Positions 32,501 to 39,798 of a stretch of 64,000 nt of DNA are shown here, piece by piece (the stretch's first letter is position 1; every line of letters begins with the position of its first letter). The position numbers were made by a program, and so were the translations under genes. Source of the DNA: Pseudomonadota bacterium (GTDB taxonomy: Bacteria; Desulfobacterota; Desulfobulbia; Desulfobulbales; Desulfocapsaceae); contig JAEYNP010000120.1 in the NCBI GenBank assembly GCA_023412495.1, positions 1 through 64,000 on the forward strand, written 5' to 3'. The notes beneath the pieces are model-generated. The model made no database searches. It had not been told where the DNA came from and was given only the letters and a program-made list of their open reading frames with translations.

Positions 32501-35500
32501 GGGGCCGGATTGTCGCTTTGGTTCCCACCGGCCCGGCGGCGGACAAGCGGTTCGAGAAATGGTTTTATGAGGAGGCACAGCGGGCGGTGAAACCGCTTAT
32601 GGAGCATCCCACTCTTGGCCCTGTTTACCGCGGCGACACTATCGCCACCCGAGCCAGCTGGGCGGCGCAGGGCGTTGTCTCGCGCCGTGATGCCGATGGT
32701 GGCGTTTGGCTGAAGGTGCCGGGGAAGACCGGGGAGACCCAAGTTGCACCGGAGGCTTGGACCGGCGTCGAGAAGAAGGGGCCGCGAACCGAGACTTACC
32801 GCCCGGCCGAAGGCCTGCATTTGGTTGCCGACATCCAACTCCCGAGCGTGACATTTGAGCGCGCAGGAACCTCAGTGGCGGCCAAGGTTGTTATCATCGA
32901 CAAGGTGTCCGATAACGATAAGGCAGTGACGATTCAACAGGTCTCCCGCGACTATTCCGACGAAGGGACCATAAAGAACTTCTTCTCTCGGATCGAAAGC
33001 GCGTCAATACCTGGGAGAATCGAGAAGCCTGCGCAGGAAGTATCCGGAGACGGTCAGTTTGTTGAGCATACCACCCAAAAAGGTAGGGTCCTCCGCGGGG
33101 TGGTGCGCAAAGATCTTACCAAGGAACAGGCTAAAGAGATTGACCCGTACACCTTTGGAAAGGATGGCGGGTGGTTCATCCGCGAGAAGTATTTGACGGA
33201 TGATGGGAAAATAGCAGAGGACGGCACTGACAATATCCGCTATTCTTCCAAAGAGAAGGCCGCCAGTGCGGTAAGATTGGAAGTAATAGGAGAAGCCACC
33301 GATGAGCAATCAAGAGCTGACATACGAATCCTTCAAAGAGCAGTTGAGGCTGATCGAGCAAGAACCCGAGGAGGAAAGAAGCGAGGACCGGGAAGACTTA
33401 CGCCTGTGCAAGTTGTTGGCGATAGAGTTATCCGACAACTCGCCGGGATCTTCGGAAAAAGAGTAGTCTTTTTTAAGGCCGAGAATGGCGGCGTAGATTT
33501 TGACGGGGCGGTGCTGAAGCAGTCCAACCCGGACGTTATCTACATAAGCGTGGAGGCGGATCACGTACCTTTCACCATCTTGGGGCATGAGCTTGTCCAT
33601 ACACTCAGCGAGGATCATCCGAAACTTTACAAACACCTGAAGAACACCCTCACCGCGAAGAACATCATGAAGGATTCGGCTCTTGGCGAGTTTATAGCCG
33701 AATACCGGGAAAAGCATGATGCTCACAATCTCGGCGAGGACTATATTACTGAGGAAATGATAGCCAATTTCATTGGTGATAATTTTGCCGATCCGGCTTT
33801 TTGGGAGGCTATTGGACTTCAGGAGCCAAGCCTGTTTGAACAGATTGTCCGGGCCGTTGTGGACTTCATCGAGAAGGTTCTGGCGAAGATTGCCGGCGAG
33901 GCGCCGAGCTTGAAGTCTCACCAGTATTTTTCAGATATAAAGAAGGCCCGCGATGCCGTAGTCTGGACCATGGCGGAATACGCCAAACGACAGCAGGGCA
34001 AAAACTCCTCCTTGAAAACGGAAGAGGCCCCTGATACCCTGGAGGAAAATGGAGGGAACAATGAAATTGACGGAAGAGAAGATAGCAAAGATCTTGCGCG
34101 AATGCCCCGAATTAACAAGGAAGGATATCGAGGCATGGGAGAAACTTTCCGAGATGTCCGAGGGGAAGAGCATAGCGCAGGCGAGAAAGGAGCGGAAAGC
34201 CCGTTCCGTCCAGTAACTAAGGAGGATTTCTCCTCCGAGGCGTTCAATAAGTGGTTTGGTAATTCTCAGGCGGTCGATGAGGATGGCGAACCCCTTACCT
34301 TTCATCACGGTTCCCATACTTTCGGGGAACCTTCCGGCTCTTACGTCTTTGGCGAAAACAAGGGCCGTCCAAAATCTCCAAGATCCGCCTTGGGGCATTT
34401 CTTCACCGAGGACCGCACGGAAGCGGCAGGATATGGCAATGTGGGCGCCTACGTTCTACGCCTTGAAAAGCCGCTCATCATCGAATCCTGGCAACTTCCG
34501 GCCTTTCATTCGGTAGAGGCAGCAGAGCAATTCGTTGAAGCTCAAAAAGAGATGGGCCATGACGGGATATATCTCCGGGACGAAGGCCACGCCATCATCT
34601 TCGATTCCAATCAGGCCAAATCCCTTGACCGGCAGACCGGCGAGTTCTCGCGCGAGAACGATGATGTGCGCTACTCCAAGAAAGATCCCCTGTCGGCCGA
34701 CAACCTACAGGAGGTGGCAGGCTCCATTCGGGTCTTGAGAAACAAGAAGGTGGATTCCACCTTCCTCGACCGGATCTTCTCCACTCCCGAATACTACTTC
34801 AAGAAATTCGCGGCGGCCGGCCGGGTGCTCATGGCGGCCTTGAACCGGCGCGACCTGCGATTCAAAAAGGAACAAGAAATCCTCGAAGATTACGCCACTT
34901 ACATTCAAGAGTTAAAGAAGAATGACAAGGCAGCATATGAGGAGGCCAACGATTACCTCATTCATGCGGACCAGACGGCGACCGGGTGGCGGCTCCGCTT
35001 CACCGACGATGAGAAATGGAAAGTCGTTATGCCCCGGTGGGCGGTGAAGCTGAAAGAAGGGGAGAAGTTCACTCCGGAAAAGGCGGTTGTCGGCGTCTAC
35101 GATGACGAGCAGGCGGCCATCAAAACCATGATTCAGTCAGAGGCTGAAGCCCTGGAAGGAAAAGGGTACTCCGCGGCCGCCGTCGAGGCGATCCGCCGGG
35201 CGCGTGAGTTGACCAATCGCGGTTTTGATATCATGGCCGCCGATATGCGGCGGATCATCCAGGAGGCGGCCGAGAACGGGCAGCCAAACCCCTATATCGG
35301 TGACGGCAAGCTGGATGAATCCGGCCGGTACGGAATTTACCAGAAAGGGAAGAGCCGGCCTATAGCCCTCTATGCCACCGAGCAGGAGGCAAACGAGGCC
35401 CTCGCGCAGGCGGCCGAGATGATGTCTTACGTTGTCACCCTTAACGGCAAAAAGAAGGGGCAGCAAAGGACGTTCAACAACATCCTCAAGGCCAAGGCCT

Positions 35501-37746
35501 GGGCCGAGAAGCATAGCGGCACCGTCGAGGGCATGAAGCGGTTTCAGAACCTCCGTGTCAAGCGCCGGTCGGACGCCGACATGAGGCCGTTGACCGTCAA
35601 ACAGGCCCTCGCGCAGATGGGTGACCTCCGGGGGATCTACTTCCCCAGGATTCGCGAGTCGGGCGAGTATGTCCTCATCGCCCGGAAGGATGGGGAAAAT
35701 CCGATCCGGAAGCATTTCGATATCCACCTGGTCGGCGACAAACACCCGAAACTTCAAGAGCTGATGAAAAACCTCCGGGTCCCGATAGCTCGGGAGGCCT
35801 TCGAGTTGAAGAAGAAGGGGTACGAGGTCACGATCAAGAGGGACGATTCGCCGGCCGAGGAGGTTTTTGAGGCGACGAACCTTATTTCCTCTCTTGACGC
35901 GATCCTTCAAAGCTCCATGTCGGTCATCGACAAGAACAGTGACGCCGATGTGCGGGCCGGCCAGCATGTGAATCAGATCCTTACCCTTCAAGTCGCGGAT
36001 ATCTTCAAGGCCCGCGGCTTCCTGTCTTCCAGGATCAAACGCCTTGCGGGTGATGAGGTGTGGGAAGGCTACGAGGAGGATATGGCGAAGGCCATGGTTC
36101 AGTACGGGAAGAATGTTGCTTCCGGCACCGCGAAGCGCGACACGGCGCGGGCTATGATCCTCGCTTTCTCCGGCCGGGATTACTCCTGGCAGCAGTACAA
36201 GCGGGAAGTGGAAAAGCCTGATTGGGGCGAATACATGAAGATCGTCGCGGAACGCCGGATAGACGAAGGGAAGCAGAAAAACCTTTTCCGGGACGTGCGA
36301 AACTTCATGGTGGACGTTCTCCGCAACGACGAGCAGGCGGACAGGATCATAGGCACCATGAAAGGCCTCGCCGTGCTGAAGTACCTGGGCTTCCGGGTCA
36401 GCTCGGCGGCAATCAACATGACGAACATGGTTCAAGGCGTTCCGGCGACCTTGGCCGGCCATACCGGGGAATCGATCCCTGACGCCCTGGGCCGGGTGAT
36501 AACCGCGGCGACCGCCTACGGGAAGTATCGTACCGGGAAGGGCAGCGACGAGGACAAGAAGATTTTCGATTACATATCGGCCAAGGGATGGGATGAGGCC
36601 CAATTCAACTATGAGGCGGCAAGCGTCCTCCGGTCGAAGGTGGGGGAAACCTGGAACAAATTCATGACCGCCTCCATGTTCCTTTTCGGGGCGGCCGAGA
36701 AGACGAACCGGGCCGTGACGCTCTACGCCGCTTACAAAGCGGTGCGGGCGAAAGAAAAGACCATGGAGGAGGATGAAGTCTGGAGGCTGGCGAAGGAAAT
36801 CAGCGACCGGGCCCACGGCGTTTATGGCAAGGAAACCCTGCCGGCCTGGGCCAGGGGGAAATACAACCTCCTCCGCTTGACCTACACCTTCCAGAAATTC
36901 AGCCATAACTACATGCTGAATATGATCGACCTGGGCTTTACCCGGAAGGAGTACAAGGCGGCCGCCTACATGCTGCTTTCTCCCGCGCTCCTTGCCGGCG
37001 CCGGGGCCTCGATCGCTTCCCCGGTTCTCTTTGCCGCGGCCGGCGCCCTGGGGCTAGGCGGCGATGATCCTGAAGAAGCCTGGTACGATTGGATGGAAGA
37101 ACTGTTTGGGGGTGGTTCTTTCGCCCGTCACGGCCTTTTTGGCCTGGTGGGGATCAATATCAAGGGGTCCCTGCAGATGACGATTCCAGGGGCAAACATA
37201 GCGGATGCGAAGGCAATAGACCTTTTCGGCCCGGCCGGCGGAATCCTTTCTGATACAGCGAAGGGATTCCATCATCTGTTCCGGGGAGAGCTGGCGAAAG
37301 GGGCGGAAAGCCTTCTGCCGACCGCTTTCGGCTCCATGTCGAAATCCATCCGGGAGGCGACCGAGGGCATCACGACGAGCAACTACGGGACCGTTTTCTA
37401 CGGCGACGAGCCCCTCAAGGCAGACGCCGCGGACGCCTTCTTGCGGTTCCTCTCCTTCAATCCGGCTCGGATATCCGGGATTAGGGAGAAGCAATGGAAC
37501 GAAAAGGAGGTGGCGGCCCGCTATCAGGAAGACAAGACGGCGATCTATGCAAAGATCAAGCGGCTTTATCTCGATGAAAAGGGGCTCACTCCCGAGATCC
37601 TGAAAGAAATAAAATGGTACAATGACCGGGTGCTGGCCTCCGGCCGGCGGGACATCAAGCCAATAACTCCATCAGGAATCAGAGAGATGTTGAAGCGAAA
37701 CTCCAAGGCAAGTAAAATTGAACGGATGAGAGCTGTAGAGGTTTAG
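29563..37746 (+). CDS. Giant polyvalent protein 2: helicase, MTase, metallopeptidase, ART, LPD
   Basis: 2727 residues. In order: a helical N terminus (1-90); low-complexity linker (92-222); SNF2/DarB-like helicase with Walker A GTGTGKT (275), DESH (361), SATPF (about 454) and QxxGRxxRxGQ (about 756). A Rossmann methyltransferase follows with motif I LEPSAGHG (896) and NPPF (956). An LPD motif lies near 1167, and a metallopeptidase-like domain has HELVH (1342-1346). An ADP-ribosyltransferase-like PolyVal domain (KWFG...HHGS at about 1559) is followed by a long LPD tail (1700-2727) with a hydrophobic segment near 2480. The set matches the polyvalent proteins described by Iyer and colleagues, thought to be injected with DNA to counter host defence. 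Confidence 0.85.
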   Translation: MRSISACFKIHGTKKELQDAIRQAAQDHKDSGSANPFLDAIEDMIAISEKARLDAVSRIEAAGVTAPKSKLLSDAKRNNLRESGENKGEDTNVTDERSSADLERNREDGRVENGMGQEGLRDDRGRDGEFGEQGISGAEDERALVSGDLRISDREAVASGERGDFSPYTEDGVSGTAERPAGDNLDRRGGDDSIGGYADDAGRTGAVGRTPAGRTPLEERIAAQQQANSKKVVPNDRGNISESLPLLYEGQQNDVAFAEARFAKEDGYGVLFTNGTGTGKTFSGLGIVKRMASQGKDNILIVAPDDLIMSAWEKAAPLFGLNISRLKDTKDSGKGIVITTYANFGSNDALVKRKWDMVVADESHQLSMNQSGDETLSLSRLRAITMHPRGSYDRYRTIHAEDIQRLKELLAEEGQEASKVRLLQEKLRLAQKSIEKEVEESQGAARPRVVFLSATPFAYEKNVDYAEGYLFNYGKEDGHGYNSGDGQARFMMQHFGYRMRYNKLTEPDKEVNRGLMQRQFNAWLKKEGVLSSRNLDVDFDYDRRFVLVESAVGKKIDEGMQWLFDNKRLWPLWEMIQDNFDYLSRRYLLEAIKAQEAIPIIKEHLKKNRKVVVFHDYIKGGGSNPFDLSNYRNSKEEVQSEAEDGSKVMVAIGDLVREFEAARPDLMELPIKSMPSPLAALSSAFPELLVANGQSVTKKEAVANVEKFNDDATGPAILMVQSDKDKGWSGHDTTGKYQRAMINLGLPTRPTRAIQQEGRIYRVGQASNAIFRYLNTGTNWERWAFATTIANRASAAENLAKGEEARALMDAFIQGFEESDMYSPGHEGEGTGGKERDAAANAALTEWDRATAMYFAQQKKTSRTKAEEGKDYFATPEPLGLKMVEWADIKAGEAVLEPSAGHGAIARWFPENTSRTVVEPSPALSSRLKMVSDAKLLQENFEDLHVVNKYDAIVMNPPFGVGGKTAIEHLDKAAQHLREGGRIVALVPTGPAADKRFEKWFYEEAQRAVKPLMEHPTLGPVYRGDTIATRASWAAQGVVSRRDADGGVWLKVPGKTGETQVAPEAWTGVEKKGPRTETYRPAEGLHLVADIQLPSVTFERAGTSVAAKVVIIDKVSDNDKAVTIQQVSRDYSDEGTIKNFFSRIESASIPGRIEKPAQEVSGDGQFVEHTTQKGRVLRGVVRKDLTKEQAKEIDPYTFGKDGGWFIREKYLTDDGKIAEDGTDNIRYSSKEKAASAVRLEVIGEATDEQSRADIRILQRAVEADRARTRGGKKRGPGRLTPVQVVGDRVIRQLAGIFGKRVVFFKAENGGVDFDGAVLKQSNPDVIYISVEADHVPFTILGHELVHTLSEDHPKLYKHLKNTLTAKNIMKDSALGEFIAEYREKHDAHNLGEDYITEEMIANFIGDNFADPAFWEAIGLQEPSLFEQIVRAVVDFIEKVLAKIAGEAPSLKSHQYFSDIKKARDAVVWTMAEYAKRQQGKNSSLKTEEAPDTLEENGGNNEIDGREDSKDLARMPRINKEGYRGMGETFRDVRGEEHSAGEKGAESPFRPVTKEDFSSEAFNKWFGNSQAVDEDGEPLTFHHGSHTFGEPSGSYVFGENKGRPKSPRSALGHFFTEDRTEAAGYGNVGAYVLRLEKPLIIESWQLPAFHSVEAAEQFVEAQKEMGHDGIYLRDEGHAIIFDSNQAKSLDRQTGEFSRENDDVRYSKKDPLSADNLQEVAGSIRVLRNKKVDSTFLDRIFSTPEYYFKKFAAAGRVLMAALNRRDLRFKKEQEILEDYATYIQELKKNDKAAYEEANDYLIHADQTATGWRLRFTDDEKWKVVMPRWAVKLKEGEKFTPEKAVVGVYDDEQAAIKTMIQSEAEALEGKGYSAAAVEAIRRARELTNRGFDIMAADMRRIIQEAAENGQPNPYIGDGKLDESGRYGIYQKGKSRPIALYATEQEANEALAQAAEMMSYVVTLNGKKKGQQRTFNNILKAKAWAEKHSGTVEGMKRFQNLRVKRRSDADMRPLTVKQALAQMGDLRGIYFPRIRESGEYVLIARKDGENPIRKHFDIHLVGDKHPKLQELMKNLRVPIAREAFELKKKGYEVTIKRDDSPAEEVFEATNLISSLDAILQSSMSVIDKNSDADVRAGQHVNQILTLQVADIFKARGFLSSRIKRLAGDEVWEGYEEDMAKAMVQYGKNVASGTAKRDTARAMILAFSGRDYSWQQYKREVEKPDWGEYMKIVAERRIDEGKQKNLFRDVRNFMVDVLRNDEQADRIIGTMKGLAVLKYLGFRVSSAAINMTNMVQGVPATLAGHTGESIPDALGRVITAATAYGKYRTGKGSDEDKKIFDYISAKGWDEAQFNYEAASVLRSKVGETWNKFMTASMFLFGAAEKTNRAVTLYAAYKAVRAKEKTMEEDEVWRLAKEISDRAHGVYGKETLPAWARGKYNLLRLTYTFQKFSHNYMLNMIDLGFTRKEYKAAAYMLLSPALLAGAGASIASPVLFAAAGALGLGGDDPEEAWYDWMEELFGGGSFARHGLFGLVGINIKGSLQMTIPGANIADAKAIDLFGPAGGILSDTAKGFHHLFRGELAKGAESLLPTAFGSMSKSIREATEGITTSNYGTVFYGDEPLKADAADAFLRFLSFNPARISGIREKQWNEKEVAARYQEDKTAIYAKIKRLYLDEKGLTPEILKEIKWYNDRVLASGRRDIKPITPSGIREMLKRNSKASKIERMRAVEV
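29837..30226 (+). CDS. Nested +1-frame small gene 2 (129 aa)
   Basis: It starts ATG 29837 with AAAGGAG eight to nine bases upstream. The product is 129 residues, helical, ordinary in composition (SVAAPIWNEIAKTEELKTEW and KGLSFPVIYGFLTVKPLLLE), ending AELLRAELPSKNE. In the same interval the giant frame encodes Asp/Arg/Gly-rich disordered sequence (EDERALVSGDLRISDREAVA). It is the longest and most convincing of the +1 nested genes. Function unknown. Confidence 0.65.
   Translation: MSLTSVAAPIWNEIAKTEELKTEWAKKAFAMTGEEMANLVSREYQELKTKGLSFPVIYGFLTVKPLLLENVAISRHIQRTGYQGLRSALPEITSIDEAAMIASEDTPMTLEEQEQLAELLRAELPSKNE
33302..33466 (+). CDS. Nested +1-frame small gene 3 (54 aa)
   Basis: It starts ATG 33302 with TAGGAGAAG upstream. 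The product of 54 residues is acidic and helical (SNQELTYESFKEQLRLIEQE...LRLCKLLAIELSDNS). The giant frame here is Arg/Lys-rich (ADRARTRGGKKRGPGRLTPV) and marks the junction between the LPD motif and the metallopeptidase domain. No family recognised. Confidence 0.55.
   Translation: MSNQELTYESFKEQLRLIEQEPEEERSEDREDLRLCKLLAIELSDNSPGSSEKE
34061..34216 (+). CDS. Nested +1-frame small gene 4 (51 aa)
   Basis: It starts ATG 34061; GGAGGG lies five bases upstream. The 51-residue product is Lys/Glu-rich and helical (KLTEEKIAKILRECPELTRK...ARKERKARSVQ). The giant frame reads Asn/Gly/Glu-rich linker (NEIDGREDSKDLARMPRINK) between the metallopeptidase-like and ART-like domains. No family recognised. Confidence 0.55.
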   Translation: MKLTEEKIAKILRECPELTRKDIEAWEKLSEMSEGKSIAQARKERKARSVQ

Positions 37747-37755
37747 ACCTAAGCA

Positions 37756-37833
37756 GGAACTCCCGTGATTGAACCGGGAGACGTTTCGGGCCTGGTCGAG
37801 AGGATTATTCCCTCTTGACCAGGCCTTTTTTTT
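37756..37833 (+). ncRNA. Two-hairpin RNA element with terminator (copy B)
   Basis: CTCCCG, 9-base loop TGATTGAAC, CGGGAG (37760-37780), linker ACGTTTC, then a terminator hairpin GGGCCTGGTCGAGAGG/CCTCTTGACCAGGCC (from 37788) ending in nine T residues. It shares the loop pattern, linker and terminator start (GGCCYGG) with copy A at 3141-3240. It ends the giant-gene transcript and precedes the lysis module. Confidence 0.6.
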
Positions 37834-37850
37834 TAACCACGGAGAATGAT

Positions 37851-38102
37851 ATGAGCGAAGAATTCAAACAGTATATCGGATTCAAGGTAATGAAGGCCCG
37901 GCCGATGCCATGCCCCAAGGATCAGCACAAATCCAAGGTGGGTGATCCAGGATATGAAGTCGAATATGAGGACGGATACAGGTCATGGTGTCCAAAAGAA
38001 ATTTTCGAAAAATTCAACCGGGAAACTGCTGGATTGACCGCCAATGATGTCCTCCTGGCTGTCCGCTCAATCCTCCCCGAAGCGGAGGCCTCCCGCCAAT
38101 GA
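37851..38102 (+). CDS. Small conserved phage protein (xxGYxVxYxDGYxSWxPKExFE motif)
   Basis: 83 residues from the ATG at 37851 (GGAG at -10). The segment GFKVMKARPM...PGYEVEYEDGYRSWCPKEIFEKF is a widely seen phage motif family in which Y-DGY-SW-PKE is conserved; its function is unknown. C-terminal residues 60-83 are a separate helix. The stop overlaps the next start (ATGA). Located directly before membrane and lysis genes. Confidence 0.65.
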   Translation: MSEEFKQYIGFKVMKARPMPCPKDQHKSKVGDPGYEVEYEDGYRSWCPKEIFEKFNRETAGLTANDVLLAVRSILPEAEASRQ

Positions 38103-38380
38103 ATGAGTTTCTCGCCGCAAATCCAGCCCTCGCGCAATACTTGATAGGCGGACTTGTCGCCATTGTCGCCTTCTTCGTCAAACGGTCTTTCGACAATTTA
38201 ACATCAGCAATTCAATCACTGGAAAAGGCAATCAGTGCAGGAAAAGCAGATATCGGGGAACTCAAGGACAGAATGACCGAACAGGAGACACGATGCGAGA
38301 TGCAGATGAAGCATTGCCCGGTGAACTTGCCAACTATGAAGGGGAATATGGTCCAGCACCAAGACGGCAGTTTTTGGTAA
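38099..38380 (+). CDS. Small membrane protein, holin-like
   Basis: 93 residues. One hydrophobic segment at about residues 12-28 (AQYLIGGLVAIVAFFV) is followed by Lys/Arg and a coiled coil (SFDNLTSAIQSLEKAISAGKADIGELKDRM), ending in a Cys pair (CEMQMKHCP). This fits a single-span phage holin or i-spanin-like protein. It lies upstream of the transglycosylase gene in the lysis module. Topology N-out/C-in is predicted from charge only. Confidence 0.55.
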   Translation: MNEFLAANPALAQYLIGGLVAIVAFFVKRSFDNLTSAIQSLEKAISAGKADIGELKDRMTEQETRCEMQMKHCPVNLPTMKGNMVQHQDGSFW

Positions 38381-38441
38381 AGGTTCCGGTTCTGCCCGTC
38401 ATAAAATTTTTGGTCAAAATTTTTAAGAAGAGGAGGTCGAA

Positions 38442-38777
38442 ATGAATTTCGTCACGAAACAGCTCGTCATGAGCATTGGCCCTATGGTCCTGGAATCCGT
38501 CATCGAGTCAATCCTCACCGAGGAGAACTTGATCGAGTACCGGGACAGAGCAATCGCCTTGATCAAGGACCAGGCAAAGAAAACCAAAACCAAGATCGAT
38601 GACAATTTGTCTGAGGTCGCAATCGAATGGGTGATGGACGCCGGCAATTACATCAAATACACCCGGCACTTCTGCCAAATACTCAGGGAATACGTTTCCA
38701 ACTCGGCCAATGATTATGACAACATGCTTTGCCTGCCGATCCTTGACCGCATAGAGCGTCTCGGAACGGGGAATTGA
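38442..38777 (+). CDS. Hypothetical lysis-region phage protein
   Basis: 111 residues, mostly helical and charged (MVLESVIESILTEENLIEYRD), with no transmembrane segment. AGGAGG lies 8 bases before the ATG. It precedes the lysozyme gene by 57 bases across a GATCCCGGC/GCCGGGATT hairpin (about 38793-38815). Its role in lysis is unknown. Confidence 0.5.
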   Translation: MNFVTKQLVMSIGPMVLESVIESILTEENLIEYRDRAIALIKDQAKKTKTKIDDNLSEVAIEWVMDAGNYIKYTRHFCQILREYVSNSANDYDNMLCLPILDRIERLGTGN

Positions 38778-38834
38778 AGCGACAACAACGAGATCCCGGC
38801 TTACTGGCCGGGATTCCTGTTTCAGGAGGATAAG

Positions 38835-39317
38835 ATGGAAGACAATCTAAGGGCCTTTTTGGATATGATAGCCTGGTCCGAGATGGGACCGGAGATCCTG
38901 GCGCAATCCGACAATGGATACAACGTCCTGGCCGGGTCCTTGCCGGGCATGGTTATCACCTTCTCCAGTTATCATCGGCACCCCGGAGTGTTGATCGACA
39001 TGGACGGGAAGCCTGGCGGCCTGGAGTCCACCGCGGCCGGCCGCTATCAGCTCCTTGCCCGGTACTGGAAGCCCTATTGTGATATCTTGGGGCTCAAGGA
39101 TTTCGGAAAGGATGCACAAGACCGGATAGCCCTTCAGCAGATCAAGGAGCGGCGGGCAATCGATCTGATTCTCAATGGCCGGATCGTGGATGCTGTCGAG
39201 CGTTGCCGGAACATATGGGCGAGTTTCCCAGGGGCCGGATACGGGCAACGAGAGCACAAAATAGACAAGCTACTTGCTGCTTTCGTCGGGGCTGGTGGGG
39301 TGCTTCAGAGGGTGTGA
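38835..39317 (+). CDS. Endolysin, lambda R-like lytic transglycosylase
   Basis: 160 residues. LRAFLDMIAWSEM with the catalytic Glu16 in the WSE motif is the start of the GH104/lambda R family. STAAGRYQLLARYWKPYCDILGL and IALQQIKERRAIDLI and NIWASFPGAGYGQREHKI complete the family signatures. There is no signal peptide, as expected for holin-dependent release. AGGAGG precedes the ATG. It is the last gene before the tRNA attachment site. Confidence 0.9.
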   Translation: MEDNLRAFLDMIAWSEMGPEILAQSDNGYNVLAGSLPGMVITFSSYHRHPGVLIDMDGKPGGLESTAAGRYQLLARYWKPYCDILGLKDFGKDAQDRIALQQIKERRAIDLILNGRIVDAVERCRNIWASFPGAGYGQREHKIDKLLAAFVGAGGVLQRV

Positions 39318-39323
39318 TTGACA

Positions 39324-39365
39324 GATTTTTTGGTACATCAAACATGGCTGATGTACCAAAAAATC
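39324..39365. terminator. 17-bp perfect hairpin at the right prophage end
   Basis: GATTTTTTGGTACATCA pairs perfectly with TGATGTACCAAAAAATC across an 8-base loop. It lies between the lysin stop (39317) and the tRNA-Ala gene, with T/A-runs on both strands, so it can terminate transcripts from either direction at the prophage boundary. Confidence 0.7.
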
Positions 39366-39399
39366 TATCATGCTGAGTCCTTGTAAGTGCTTGATTTTT

Positions 39400-39475
39400 T
39401 GGTGGAGCTGAGGGGGATCGAACCCCTGGCCTACGCATTGCGAACGCGTCGCTCTCCCAGCTGAGCTACAGCCCC
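39400..39475 (-). tRNA. tRNA-Ala (anticodon CGC), probable attR
   Basis: Reverse complement gives GGGGCTGTAGCTCAGCTGGGAGAGC..., anticodon loop TTCGCAA (CGC) on a 5-bp ACGCG/TGCGT stem, T arm CAGGGGTTCGATCCCCCTC and acceptor GGGGCTG/CAGCTCC with CCA encoded. The 3-prime end of the tRNA faces the phage, so integration into the 3-prime part is likely. The complementary attL is outside the window. Confidence 0.9.
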
Positions 39476-39798
39476 TTGTTATGTTCCTTAAAACTTCGGA
39501 AATCGTCCGCCTGTTACCAATTCAACACCTTGTGGGAAAAAGAATGTAAAAGGTTTCGAATAAAAATTCGACAGAAATTTATCCTGGATCGCATTTCCGC
39601 CTGCAGATGGCAACAAATTTTTCCCGATCCCGTGAAGATGGCAGCAGTTCCTCGGAGGCGATTGCTCTTTCTGTTTCACCTCGGAATTCTCCACCGGAAC
39701 GTTCCACGGGATGGGCTAAATGTTTGTTCTTTGGTGTCTGATAAGTTTTTGAAATAGCTTGATGTTGATGAAGTTTTCCACGCCGGCACCGACCACCT
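39476..39798. other. Intergenic region after the tRNA
   Basis: 323 bases without a supported gene. Short ORFs on both strands are AT-rich and lack ribosome binding sites or conserved features. No repeat or promoter consensus is clear. It separates the attachment tRNA from the convergent histidine kinase gene. Confidence 0.5.
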
